From the NCBI GenBank assembly GCA_964462185.1, contig CAYWWV010000028.1, positions 1 through 17,628 of the forward strand: a stretch of 17,628 nucleotides of DNA, read 5' to 3'. Below the pieces are notes generated by a model. The model was not told where the DNA came from. It was given only the letters and a program-made list of their open reading frames with translations, and did no database searches. This document shows positions 1-6,781 of the stretch, piece after piece; position 1 is the stretch's first letter; every line of letters begins with the position of its first letter. This stretch comes from RBG-16-57-9 sp964462185 (GTDB taxonomy: Archaea > Thermoproteota > Bathyarchaeia > TCS64). The translations under genes were made by a program, and so were the position numbers.

Positions 1-541
1 CGCAGCTGGTCACCACCACGCCTCCCAAGCCGGCGTCCAGGTTGACGGCGAAGGGGGCTGAGGTGAAACCCCGTTGGAGGCCCCTCACCCCTTGGAAGCC
101 CGACTCCTTCCCAGCCGTCAGCAGGGCCTCCAAAGGGCCGCGGGGCGCCAGCCCCCCATCGGCTAGAAGCGCCATCGCCAGGGCCACCCCCAACCCGTTG
201 TCGGCGCCAAGCACCCCCACCCTTGCCTTAACCCTTCCCTCCTCAACCTCGATGGCGGGGGGATGCGCCCCCTGGCTTTGGCCCCAATGTTGCTCGCACA
301 GGGTGTCTAGGTGCGCCTGGAGGAGGAGGGGAGGCTGGGAGCTGTGGCCGGGTGAGGCCTGACGCGAGAGGAATACGTTCCCCGCTTTGTCCCTCTTGAA
401 ACCCAGGCCGTGGGCCCTGGCCCAGCGCTCCACCACCGAGGCGGCCCAGGCCTCCCCACCCGAACACCTGGCCCGCTGGGAGACCTCTGCGAAGGCCCTC
501 CACACCTCCCTGGGCTCCAACCCCTCGAAAACCGACTCCAT
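1..541 (-). CDS. M20C-family (PepD-like) aminoacyl-histidine dipeptidase, N-terminal part, altered active site
   Basis: This is the first 180 residues of a PepD/M20C dipeptidase; the gene runs off the left edge. The family is made of cytosolic di-zinc enzymes that cleave dipeptides. Family landmarks are clear: an N-terminus like MxxLEPxxVW, the LLLQAHLD motif (metal His77, Asp79), LGADNGLG (bridging Asp114) and VNLD (Asp169). The usual T-E-E-A-G or D-E-E-T-G motif that holds the general-base Glu and a metal Glu reads G-K-E-S-G here, so the catalytic Glu is Lys145 while the metal-binding Glu146 stays. The protein may therefore be inactive or changed in function. ATG at 541 is chosen because it matches the family N-terminus and lies 27 bases below a TTAAAT box (565-570). 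It follows the gamma-glutamyltransferase gene by 38 bases, which suggests a joint role in peptide breakdown. Family assignment comes from remembered motifs and is strong; loss of activity is inferred. Confidence 0.85.
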   Translation of the reverse strand, partial: MESVFEGLEPREVWRAFAEVSQRARCSGGEAWAASVVERWARAHGLGFKRDKAGNVFLSRQASPGHSSQPPLLLQAHLDTLCEQHWGQSQGAHPPAIEVEEGRVKARVGVLGADNGLGVALAMALLADGGLAPRGPLEALLTAGKESGFQGVRGLQRGFTSAPFAVNLDAGLGGVVVTSC

Positions 542-564
542 GAAAATAGTTGGGGGACGCCGGG

Positions 565-570
565 ATTTAA
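565..570 (-). promoter_or_regulatory. TATA-like box of the PepD-like gene
   Basis: TTAAAT on the minus strand is centred about 26.5 bases upstream of the ATG at 541. That is the expected distance from an archaeal TATA box to a transcription start at the start codon, so a leaderless mRNA is predicted. The box lies inside the short spacer and the end of the upstream ggt gene. Confidence 0.35.
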
Positions 571-579
571 CGGAGTCGC

Positions 580-2184
580 CTACCACCCCAGGGCGCAGCC
601 GTCTGCCCGGGGGTCGCTCCCCCCAGTGAGGACGCCTGTCTCGGGGTCCCTCAAAATCACCTGGCCCCTCCCGAAGACCCCTCTGCGCCAGCCGCTGCAG
701 GGGACCACCTCGTGGCCCATCTCCGCCAGCTTGCTCATGGTCTCCACGGGGATGGCGTCCTCTAGGTAGACCTTCCCCCCGCTCCTCCCGTCCAGTATGC
801 AGAACCGCGCCGCGTCGAGGGCTTCCTGGGGCCCCATCCCGTAGTCCACCATGTTAACCACCACCTGTACGTGGCCCTGGGGCTGCATGAAGCCACCCAT
901 GACTCCGAAGGGCCCCACCAGCTCCCCCTCCCTGGTGAGGAGACCCGGGATGATGGTGTGGTACGGCCTCTTCCCCGGCTCCAGCCTGTTTGGATGGTCG
1001 GGGTCCAAGCTGAAGCCCCGACCCCGGTTCTGGAGGGTGAACCCACAGCCCTTGGGTATTATCCCCGTCCCAAACCCATTGTAGTTGCTGTTGATGAAGC
1101 TACACGCATTCCCTTCCCCATCCACCACGCAGAAATAAACGGTGTCAGACCCCGCCACAGGGCTCCCCCTCTCCACATCCACAGAGGCACGTTCGGGGTC
1201 TATGAGCCGCCTCCTCTCGGCTGCATACTCCTTGCTAAGCAGCGCCTCCACTGGGACTGGGGTGACATCGGGGTCAGCCACATACCACCTGGTGTCCGCG
1301 AAGGCGAGGCGCATGGCCTCGATCAAGGGGTGCAAGTGTTGGGGGGAGCCGTGGGGAGCGCTGGAGAAGTCCACTCCTTCGAGGATGTTGAGGGCTATCA
1401 GCGCCGTGATGCCCTGGCCGTTGGGTGGCATCTCGTGGACCGTCAACCCCTTGTAGGTGGTGGATATGGGGTCTGGGTAGGTGTTACGGTGGCTCCGAAG
1501 GTCCTCCAGCGTCATCACTCCCCCGAGTCCCTGCAAGACCTCTACGATGGCCTCGGCGATGCGGCCCTCGTAGAAGCCCGCCTTCCCATGCTCCGCCAGC
1601 TCCCTGAAGGTGGAGGCGAGGTTGGGGTTCTTCCAGATCTCTCCGGCCCTGGGAGCCCTCCCGTTTAGCAGCAGCTCCTCGGCGTGGGGCCCAGTGTGAA
1701 GCCTGGGCACACCCCTCGCCCAAGCCCGGGCCGTGATGGGGCTCACCGGGAAGCCCTCCTCGGCCAACCTGATGGCCGGCGCCAAGACCTCCGCCAGGGA
1801 CATGGAGCCAAACCGCTCCACGGTGTCCACCCACCCCGCAGCCGCCCCAGGCACCGTCACCGTGTGGGGGCTGTTAACGGGGAGTTCCGTGATCCCCTGT
1901 TCCCTCAGCCACTCTATGCTCAGGCCTCGGGGGGCTCTGCCGCTGGCGTTTAAACCCAGGACCCGCCTGTCCCTCGCACGGTAGAATATGCAGAAGGCGT
2001 CGCCTCCAATGCCCGTGCTGCAGGGCTCGGTCACGTTGAGGGCGGCCGCCACGGCAACGGCGGCGTCTGCGGCGTTTCCCCCTTGTTTCAGGATCTCCAC
2101 CCCTGCCAGTGTCGCCAGGGGTTGGCTGCTGGCCACCATCCCGTGGAGGCCGTACACTGGGCTCCTCCTAGAGTTGAATTTCAT
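580..2184 (-). CDS. Gamma-glutamyltransferase family protein (YwrD-like)
   Basis: A 534-residue member of the gamma-glutamyltransferase family, an N-terminal nucleophile hydrolase that cuts itself into two subunits and then hydrolyses or transfers gamma-glutamyl groups. The large-subunit start is typical (HGMVASSQPLAT, then GGNAADAAVA and TGIGGDAF). NASGRAP near residue 83 holds the candidate substrate-carboxylate arginine. Self-cleavage should occur before Thr348 in GSDTVYFCVVD, giving a small subunit with QNRGRGF, the PYHTIIPGL segment and the GGFMQPQGH motif. These details resemble the YwrD branch rather than the secreted glutathione-cleaving GGTs. No signal peptide is seen, so it is probably cytosolic. 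ATG at 2184 is supported by a CTTAAA box 27 bases upstream. The PepD-like gene follows it on the same strand. The natural substrate is unknown; glutathione is not expected in most archaea. Confidence 0.92.
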   Translation of the reverse strand: MKFNSRRSPVYGLHGMVASSQPLATLAGVEILKQGGNAADAAVAVAAALNVTEPCSTGIGGDAFCIFYRARDRRVLGLNASGRAPRGLSIEWLREQGITELPVNSPHTVTVPGAAAGWVDTVERFGSMSLAEVLAPAIRLAEEGFPVSPITARAWARGVPRLHTGPHAEELLLNGRAPRAGEIWKNPNLASTFRELAEHGKAGFYEGRIAEAIVEVLQGLGGVMTLEDLRSHRNTYPDPISTTYKGLTVHEMPPNGQGITALIALNILEGVDFSSAPHGSPQHLHPLIEAMRLAFADTRWYVADPDVTPVPVEALLSKEYAAERRRLIDPERASVDVERGSPVAGSDTVYFCVVDGEGNACSFINSNYNGFGTGIIPKGCGFTLQNRGRGFSLDPDHPNRLEPGKRPYHTIIPGLLTREGELVGPFGVMGGFMQPQGHVQVVVNMVDYGMGPQEALDAARFCILDGRSGGKVYLEDAIPVETMSKLAEMGHEVVPCSGWRRGVFGRGQVILRDPETGVLTGGSDPRADGCALGW

Positions 2185-2208
2185 GGGGTATAGGTTCCCT
2201 GTTTGTTG

Positions 2209-2214
2209 TTTAAG
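2209..2214 (-). promoter_or_regulatory. TATA-like box of the gamma-glutamyltransferase gene
   Basis: CTTAAA (within CCCTTAAAC on the minus strand) is centred about 27 bases upstream of the ATG at 2184. No Shine-Dalgarno sequence precedes that ATG, so a leaderless transcript starting at or next to the ATG is likely. The same CCCTTAAAC string precedes the VOC gene at the same distance. Confidence 0.45.
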
Positions 2215-2229
2215 GGTAGCGCCCTGGGT

Positions 2230-2305
2230 TGGCGCCTTGGGGAAGACTCGAACTTCCGACCACCTGCTTAACAGGCAGGCGCTCTACCTACTGAGCTACC
2301 AAGGC
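2230..2305 (-). tRNA. tRNA-Asn (anticodon GUU), with encoded CCA
   Basis: The minus strand folds into a full cloverleaf. The acceptor stem is GCCTTGG (2305-2299) with CCAAGGC (2240-2234). The D arm is GCTC...GAGC with an 8-base loop. The anticodon arm is CCTGC-CTGTTAA-GCAGG, with anticodon GTT reading AAC/AAU. The T arm is GGAAG-TTCGAGT-CTTCC. The discriminator base is G at 2233 and CCA is encoded at 2232-2230. No intron is seen. It sits just downstream of gatCAB, whose product in archaea most often converts Asp-tRNA(Asn) to Asn-tRNA(Asn), so the enzyme and a substrate tRNA are neighbours. A TATA-like box lies about 30 bases upstream. Confidence 0.96.
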
Positions 2306-2330
2306 CCACCATTTATTGTTGGGAACCCCC

Positions 2331-2341
2331 ATAAAAATATG
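2331..2341 (-). promoter_or_regulatory. TATA-like box of tRNA-Asn
   Basis: CATATTTTTAT on the minus strand lies about 31 bases upstream of the tRNA 5' end, inside a markedly AT-rich stretch (about 2307-2400) in an otherwise GC-rich region. It would start transcription a few bases before the mature tRNA. It lies after the terminator of the gat operon, so the tRNA probably has its own promoter. Confidence 0.5.
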
Positions 2342-2394
2342 CCTCTTTCACTAAATACAATTGGAATAATTAGTGTTTTTTTAAATGAATATGT

Positions 2395-2441
2395 AAAAAC
2401 CCTGGTTTGGAGTAACACCTAGGGGAACCCCCCCAAACCAG
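2395..2441 (-). terminator. Hairpin plus T-run terminator of the gatCAB operon
   Basis: A perfect 9-bp inverted repeat, CTGGTTTGG (2402-2410) and CCAAACCAG (2433-2441), encloses a 22-base loop that holds a smaller GGGGAACCCC hairpin. Read on the minus strand, the stem is followed by GG and then TTTTT (2399-2395). It begins 12 bases after the gatB stop. The shape is that of an intrinsic terminator; archaeal RNA polymerase stops mainly at the T-run, so the stem may instead protect the mRNA end. Confidence 0.65.
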
Positions 2442-2452
2442 CGGGGAGGGGC

Positions 2453-3847
2453 CTAGCCTTCAAGCTCCTCCAACAGGACTTCCCTCACCAGGGAAACAGG
2501 CGCCCTGGCCCTGGCCCTCCGCAACACCTGGCCCAGGAGGAAATCCAGAGCCTTCACCCTCCCCCCACGATAGTCCTCCACCGCCTTCCCTTGCTGCTCC
2601 AACACCTCCCTCACTATGGCCCTGACCTCCTCCCTGGGGAGGAGGCCTAGGCCTTTTTCCCGCACCAGGGCCCTTGGGCTCTTCCCAGTGGCCACATAGT
2701 CCTTGATCAACTCCTTGGCCAGCCGCTCGCTGATGACCCCCTCGTCTATGAGCTCCAGGAGCTCCACGAAGGTGTGGGGCTGGACCCGGCTCTCCTCAAC
2801 CCTCAAGCCCTCGTAGTTGAGGCTCTTCAACAGGAAGGTGGTGATCCAGTTGGCCACCCTCCGGGGGCTGGGGTATAGCCGGCAGCACTCCTCGAAGAAC
2901 CGGCTCATCTGGAGCCCCTCCTGGACTATGATCTCGGCCTGCCGCCGGGGAAGCCCATACTCGGCGGCGAACCTTTGAACCCGCTCCCGGGGGAGCTCGG
3001 GCATGGCCGCCCTCACCCGGGCCACCACCTCCTCGCTCAGGTGTATCTGGGTGAGGTCGGGCTCGGCGATGTACCCATAGTCCTCCTCCAGCTCCTTGGC
3101 CCGGAGCGGGACCGTGGTCCCCGTGGCGGCGTCGAAGTGCCTGGTCTCCCTCTCCACCCTCACCCCCATGTTGAGGGCGCTGGTCTGTCGGACCACCTCG
3201 AAGCCCAGGGCCCGCTCCACGTTCCTGTAGCCCGTGATGTTCTTCACCTCCACCCTGGCCCCGCCCTCCACGCTTACGTTGGCGTCCACCCTGAGGGAGG
3301 CCTCGTCGCGGGGGTCGTAGACGCCTATGTGTTCCAGGGTGAGGGCCAGCGCCTTCAGGAACTCTCTGGCCATCTCCGTGGAGGAGATGGCGGGCTCGGT
3401 GACGATCTCCACCAGGGGGAGCCCCGAGCGATTGTAGTCGATGTTGACACCCCCCGAGCCTCCCAAGTGCACCAGTCTGGCGGGGTCCTCCTCCAGTTGG
3501 ACCCTTCGGATGCCTATCCAGCTTCCCTTGACCTCCAGTCCCCCACCTGTGGCCAGGGGCTCCTCGAACTGGGTGATCTGGAAGTTCTTGGACATATCGG
3601 GGTAGAAGTAGGTCTTCCGGCTGAACCTGGCCACGGGGGAGACCCTGCACCCCAGGGCCAGGGCCACCTTGAGGGCCTGGGTAACGGCCTCCCGGTTGAG
3701 GCGGGGCTTGCTCCCGGGGTAGCCCATGCATATGGGGCAGACCACGGTGTTGGGGGGCTGGCCTTCCTGGTCCGCGGGGCAGCCGCAGAACAGCTTGGTC
3801 CTGGTCTTGAGCCTCACGTGGACCTCCAAGCCGATGGTGGCCCTCAC
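2453..3847 (-). CDS. gatB: Asp-tRNA(Asn)/Glu-tRNA(Gln) amidotransferase subunit B
   Basis: A 464-residue GatB, the subunit that binds the mischarged tRNA and activates its side chain with ATP before ammonia from GatA is added. The N-terminus IGLEVHVRLKTRTKLFCGC and the PNTVVCPICMGYPG segment are diagnostic; Cys21, Cys23, Cys37 and Cys40 form a CxC...CxxC set likely to bind zinc. Further landmarks are KTYFYPDMSKNFQITQ, EEDPARLVH, DYNRSGLPLVEIVTEP and DANVSV. The last 140 residues or so match the helical YqeY-like domain that contacts the tRNA elbow. The length is normal for the family. It starts with GTG in a GTGA overlap with the gatA stop, so the two are translationally coupled. Because most archaea make Gln-tRNA(Gln) with GatDE, this complex probably makes Asn-tRNA(Asn); that is inferred from family knowledge and the adjacent tRNA-Asn. 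Confidence 0.96.
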   Translation of the reverse strand: MRATIGLEVHVRLKTRTKLFCGCPADQEGQPPNTVVCPICMGYPGSKPRLNREAVTQALKVALALGCRVSPVARFSRKTYFYPDMSKNFQITQFEEPLATGGGLEVKGSWIGIRRVQLEEDPARLVHLGGSGGVNIDYNRSGLPLVEIVTEPAISSTEMAREFLKALALTLEHIGVYDPRDEASLRVDANVSVEGGARVEVKNITGYRNVERALGFEVVRQTSALNMGVRVERETRHFDAATGTTVPLRAKELEEDYGYIAEPDLTQIHLSEEVVARVRAAMPELPRERVQRFAAEYGLPRRQAEIIVQEGLQMSRFFEECCRLYPSPRRVANWITTFLLKSLNYEGLRVEESRVQPHTFVELLELIDEGVISERLAKELIKDYVATGKSPRALVREKGLGLLPREEVRAIVREVLEQQGKAVEDYRGGRVKALDFLLGQVLRRARARAPVSLVREVLLEELEG

Positions 3848-5154
3848 AGCGCCTCCACCTCCCTGGCCGCGGCCACCAGCTTCTCCTCCTGGAAGTGGTC
3901 GGCCATCAAATGGACCCCCACGGGCATCCCCTCCACCTCGCCGTAGGGGACGGAGGCCATGGGTATCCCCGCCAGGTTGGGGGCCACCGTCAGGATGTCC
4001 ATCATATAGTGCTGGAGGGGTTCTAGTCTCTCGATCTCCTCAAACCTGGGGGCCACCACGGGCATGGTGGGCGCCACCAAAACATCCACCCTCCTGAAGG
4101 CCTCCTTGAAGTCGCGTATGACCAGGGTCCTGGCCTGGCAGGCCTTCACATAGTAGGCCTCTCGGTACCCTGCCATCCTGGTGAATGTCCCCAGGAGGAT
4201 CCTCCTCTTGGCCTCCTCCCCGAAGCCCAGGGTCCTGATCCTGGTGAAGTACTCGTTGAAGTCTCCCTTGGGCTCCATCTGGAGGCCGTACCTCAAACCA
4301 CAGAACTTGGCCAAGTTGGTGCTGGCCTCGGCCATGGCTATGATGTAGTAGCTGCTCAGGCTAACCCCTGTGTGGGGCAGGCTGACCTCCTCCACCTCGG
4401 CACCCCTGGCCTCCAACCCGCGGATCGCCTTCCAGACGGCTTCACGCACCCTGGGGTCCACGCCCTCCCCCAGGTACTCCCGTGGGACGCCCACCCTGAG
4501 GGGTTCCCGGAGGGTGGCTTCCACCAGGTTGGGCGGGGGGCCTCGGTGGCAGGTGGGGTCCCGCTGGTCGCCCCCGCTGATGACCTCTAGGAGCAGGGCT
4601 GCCTCGTCTACCGTTTTGGCCATGGTCCCAATCTTGTCCAGGCTGTTGGCGTAGTCGATGAGCCCCCACCTGCTGACCCTGCCATAGGTGGGGGTTATCC
4701 CCACCACCCCGCACCAGGCGGCTGGGCAGCTGATGCTCCCCCCCGTGCTCTCCGCGAGGGCCAGGTGGGGGAAGTCTGCCAGCGCCGTCATGCAGGCGGC
4801 GCCGCCGCTGCTCCCCCCCGTAGTCCTCTCGGGGTCCAAGGGGTTGCGGGGGACCTTGAAGGGGGTGTTGACGTTGAAGGTTCCGAAGCCGAACTCGTCC
4901 ATGGTTGTCTTGCCCAGGATTACGGCGCCCTCCGCCCTGCAGCGCTCCACGGCGGTGGCGTCGAAGGGGGGAGTATACCCCTCTAGTATGCGGCTGCCGG
5001 CGGTGGCGGGCATACCTTGGACGCAGATGTTGTCCTTCACCGAGACAAGGTAGCCTTTAAGCCTGCCTTCCCCTGGCTCCTCCAGGCTCTGGGGTAGGTG
5101 GTTCATGAAGCAGTATTTCTCGTCCAGCTCCTTCACTTGGTCTAGGAGGTTCAT
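3844..5154 (-). CDS. gatA: Asp-tRNA(Asn)/Glu-tRNA(Gln) amidotransferase subunit A (amidase)
   Basis: A 436-residue GatA, the amidase-signature subunit that releases ammonia from glutamine (or asparagine) for GatB. The Lys-cisSer-Ser triad is visible: Lys40 in LVSVKDN, Ser116 in TTGGSSGGAA and Ser140 in ESTGGSIS; the 24-residue spacing between the serines is normal. Other family segments are ATAGSRILEGY, GAVILGKTTMDEF and the C-terminal NLAGIPMASVP. The catalytic Lys lies about 40 residues earlier than in bacterial GatA, so the N-terminal helical region is short, as expected for archaeal-type proteins. The position after GGSI that is usually Arg-Gln-Pro reads Ser-Cys-Pro. Its ATG overlaps the gatC stop (ATGA) and its stop overlaps the gatB GTG, giving a tightly coupled gatC-gatA-gatB operon. 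Confidence 0.96.
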   Translation of the reverse strand: MNLLDQVKELDEKYCFMNHLPQSLEEPGEGRLKGYLVSVKDNICVQGMPATAGSRILEGYTPPFDATAVERCRAEGAVILGKTTMDEFGFGTFNVNTPFKVPRNPLDPERTTGGSSGGAACMTALADFPHLALAESTGGSISCPAAWCGVVGITPTYGRVSRWGLIDYANSLDKIGTMAKTVDEAALLLEVISGGDQRDPTCHRGPPPNLVEATLREPLRVGVPREYLGEGVDPRVREAVWKAIRGLEARGAEVEEVSLPHTGVSLSSYYIIAMAEASTNLAKFCGLRYGLQMEPKGDFNEYFTRIRTLGFGEEAKRRILLGTFTRMAGYREAYYVKACQARTLVIRDFKEAFRRVDVLVAPTMPVVAPRFEEIERLEPLQHYMMDILTVAPNLAGIPMASVPYGEVEGMPVGVHLMADHFQEEKLVAAAREVEAL

Positions 5155-5438
5155 CTCACCCTGGGCCCCCTTATGAAGCGTTTATCCGAGAACCCCACGT
5201 TGGCCAGGGGGTCCCAATCCCAGGTCTCCTCCACGTCCTCCCGCTGGTCCTCCTCCAGGGGGACGGGGTGGTAGCTGGGCTCCACCCCCTCCACCTCCAG
5301 GGCATCCAACGCCTTGAAGGCCTCCAAGACGCCTGAAAGCTGTCCAGCAAACCGCTCCATCTCCTCCTCGGTGAGGCTAATGCGGGAGGCCTGGGCGAGC
5401 CTTCTAACCATCTCTGGGGGGATTATCTTCTCACACAT
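5151..5438 (-). CDS. gatC: Asp-tRNA(Asn)/Glu-tRNA(Gln) amidotransferase subunit C
   Basis: A 95-residue GatC, the small subunit that wraps around and stabilises the GatA-GatB interface. Typical features are the N-terminal helix with VRRLAQASRISLTEEEMERFAGQL, the ALDALEVEGVEPSYHP turn and the C-terminal FIRGPRVR tail. ATG at 5438 is preceded by a strong Shine-Dalgarno sequence AGGAGG (5453-5448 on the minus strand, 9-base spacing), unlike the leaderless genes nearby. It is the first gene of the operon and overlaps gatA by ATGA. Two possible TATA boxes lie upstream, CATATACC (5467-5474) and TTTAATAG (5505-5512); only the second leaves room for the Shine-Dalgarno sequence in the leader. Confidence 0.93.
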   Translation of the reverse strand: MCEKIIPPEMVRRLAQASRISLTEEEMERFAGQLSGVLEAFKALDALEVEGVEPSYHPVPLEEDQREDVEETWDWDPLANVGFSDKRFIRGPRVR

Positions 5439-5644
5439 TTCGCTGGGCCTCCTGGGCCAAGAAACCGGTATATGTGGCGGGTGGGCTAGGGTTGGAGGGG
5501 AACCCTATTAAAGCATTCACCCATCACGCCTCACTCCGACACCCACGGAACACGCTTCAAGTTATTTAAGACTTTGTCTATCCAGTGGGGCTAAGCATAA
5601 AACCCTGGGGGAGCTGGATACACTAGCTGTCGAGGCTGAAAGAC
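5439..5644. promoter_or_regulatory. Divergent intergenic region between gatC and the 88-aa gene
   Basis: This 206-base spacer separates gatC (minus) from a small plus-strand gene. For gatC, the minus strand has TTTAATAG (5512-5505) and CATATACC (5474-5467). For the plus-strand gene, TTATTTAAG (5562-5570) and GCATAAAAC (about 5594-5602) are TATA-like, and GAGG (5632-5635) is a weak Shine-Dalgarno sequence. No RNA gene or repeat was recognised here. Confidence 0.4.
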
Positions 5645-5911
5645 TTGTTTTCCGTGGAGTGTGAGGCTTTCAGGCTCATTAAGCTGAGGTGGGCGTTCGA
5701 GGAGTTCATCGTTAGGTGCAGCGAGGAGTTGGAGCTGCTGGACCACGTTCTCGGGTGTCCAAGCTGCCAGGAGTGGCTCTCCAACACCCCCAGTTTCAGG
5801 GGGGTGGAGCTGGCCTCTTGGGCTCGGGAAAGAAGGGCGAGGCTGCTGGCCCTGAGGAGAAGCGCCTCCCTGGAGCTCAGCAGCCTCTCGGAGTGGTTTA
5901 AGGCAGATTAG
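5645..5911 (+). CDS. Small hypothetical protein with CPSC motif
   Basis: An 88-residue protein of unknown function, mostly predicted helix and strongly charged. It has four cysteines (6, 25, 38 and 41); the last two form GCPSC, which could be half of a metal site or a redox pair. The C-terminal third is rich in Arg, Leu and Ser. TTG at 5645 is taken as the start because a weak GAGG lies 9 bases before it and TATA-like sequence lies about 45 bases upstream; GTG at 5654 is an alternative. Its last 14 bases overlap the 3' end of the convergent RidA-family gene. I do not recognise a family; whether it is expressed is uncertain, though codon choice resembles that of real genes nearby. Confidence 0.55.
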   Translation: MFSVECEAFRLIKLRWAFEEFIVRCSEELELLDHVLGCPSCQEWLSNTPSFRGVELASWARERRARLLALRRSASLELSSLSEWFKAD

Positions 5912-6407
5912 GGTCGGGGGGTGAGTCGTGTAGCTCCACCACCATCCAGGCCTCACAGCATATCCAGCCCGGGTGGTGTACGGGTATGGCGGCTCGCGCA
6001 GGCCTCCCAGCGTACTCCCCCCATATCTCTATGAGGAGGTCGGTCATCCCGTTCAAGACCTTGGGCTGGTCCATGAAGCCCTCGGCGCTGTTTATGAAGC
6101 CCACCACCTGGAGCACCTGTTTTACCTTGTTGAGGCTGCCCAGCTGGGCCTTCAACTGGGCCAGGCAGTTCAAACCCACCTCCCGCGCACCCTGGTAGCC
6201 CTCCTCCAGGGTGAGGTCCCTCCCCACCAAGCCCCTCTTGGTGGACTCGAAGGGGCCCTGCCCGCAGCTGAAGGCTATGTTGCCAGCCCACTTGGCGCCG
6301 ATATAGTTGCCCTTGGGGCTTGGAGGCGGGGGAAGAACAATCCCCAACTCTTCCAATCGCTTCTCAACGTCCATGCTAGGGAAAAGGGCTCCCCCATGCT
6401 TTAACAT
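5898..6407 (-). CDS. RidA/YjgF/UK114-family protein
   Basis: A 169-residue protein of the Rid (YjgF/YER057c/UK114) superfamily, trimeric cytosolic proteins. RidA itself hydrolyses reactive enamine/imine intermediates; other subfamilies have different or unknown roles. Family features seen are NYIGAKWAGNIAFSCGQGP, VGRDLTLEEGY, the alanine/leucine-rich helix with LKAQLGSLNKVKQV, FINSAEGFMDQPKVLNG and a C-terminal RAAIPV block with Arg138 at the position of the conserved substrate-binding arginine. The sequence resembles a longer Rid subgroup rather than RidA proper. ATG at 6407 is the longest start; Met12 (ATG at 6374) would fit the family N-terminus better. It lies 6 bases after the winged-helix gene, so the two probably form an operon. 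Confidence 0.85.
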   Translation of the reverse strand: MLKHGGALFPSMDVEKRLEELGIVLPPPPSPKGNYIGAKWAGNIAFSCGQGPFESTKRGLVGRDLTLEEGYQGAREVGLNCLAQLKAQLGSLNKVKQVLQVVGFINSAEGFMDQPKVLNGMTDLLIEIWGEYAGRPARAAIPVHHPGWICCEAWMVVELHDSPPDPNLP

Positions 6408-6413
6408 TAGCCC

Positions 6414-6695
6414 CTAGAGGTGGGGACAGTAACTCGTATTCCTCTGGTGGACCGCCTGGAAGCCCTCCTCGGTGAGGCCGTAACCGTCCTCAGCCACCCG
6501 CAGCAGACCCCTGTCTACGAGGCCTCCTAACGCTGGTTCCACCAGCTTCTCTGGGGCCCCCAAAGCAAGGCACATCTCCCCCTTGGAGACCAGCTGCCCG
6601 TGGTTGACGTAGAGGAGTTGGAGAAGAGCCCTCCCCACCTGGATTTCCTCGGCCACGGCTACACTCTCCTGGCGGCCTTGTAAAAGGCTTTCCAC
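6414..6695 (-). CDS. Winged-helix DNA-binding protein
   Basis: A 93-residue protein whose residues from about 20 to 85 have a winged-helix pattern: a first helix VGRALLQLLYVNHG, a helix-turn-helix SKGEMCLALGAPEKLVEPALGGLVDRGLL, then a two-strand wing LRVAEDGYGLTEEGFQAV. It is probably a small local transcription regulator. The start is GTG at 6695. It is cotranscribed with the RidA-family gene and faces a secreted-protein gene. The spacer holds a perfect 6+4+6 palindrome 13 bases from its start, a natural candidate for its own operator. The ligand and exact family are unknown. Confidence 0.72.
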   Translation of the reverse strand: MESLLQGRQESVAVAEEIQVGRALLQLLYVNHGQLVSKGEMCLALGAPEKLVEPALGGLVDRGLLRVAEDGYGLTEEGFQAVHQRNTSYCPHL

Positions 6696-6708
6696 CCCTT
6701 AAACACCT

Positions 6709-6724
6709 GTTCCAAAACTGGAAC
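6709..6724. promoter_or_regulatory. 16-bp palindromic operator candidate
   Basis: GTTCCAAAACTGGAAC has perfect 6-base arms (GTTCCA/TGGAAC) around a 4-base centre. It lies between the divergent winged-helix gene (start 6695) and the secreted-protein gene (start 6782), 20 bases upstream of the latter's TATA box. The size and position suit a dimeric winged-helix regulator binding its own control region. Confidence 0.55.
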
Positions 6725-6743
6725 GGGGGGTCCGCGGGGTTCC

Positions 6744-6752
6744 TTTAGAATA
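6744..6752 (+). promoter_or_regulatory. TATA-like box of the secreted-protein gene
   Basis: TTTAGAATA is centred about 34 bases upstream of the ATG at 6782, which predicts a leader of only about 8 bases. GGTGATG (6773-6779) immediately precedes the start and could serve as a weak Shine-Dalgarno sequence. Confidence 0.5.
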
Positions 6753-6781
6753 CCCACGCCACTGTTAGTCGCGGTGATGAG

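Noticed and set aside
2230..2305. tRNA-Asn as the integration site of the virus-like element
   Set aside because: The tRNA lies 7 kb from the tail operon, cellular genes fill the interval, no integrase is seen, and no copy of the tRNA 3' end was noticed near 9430-9550.
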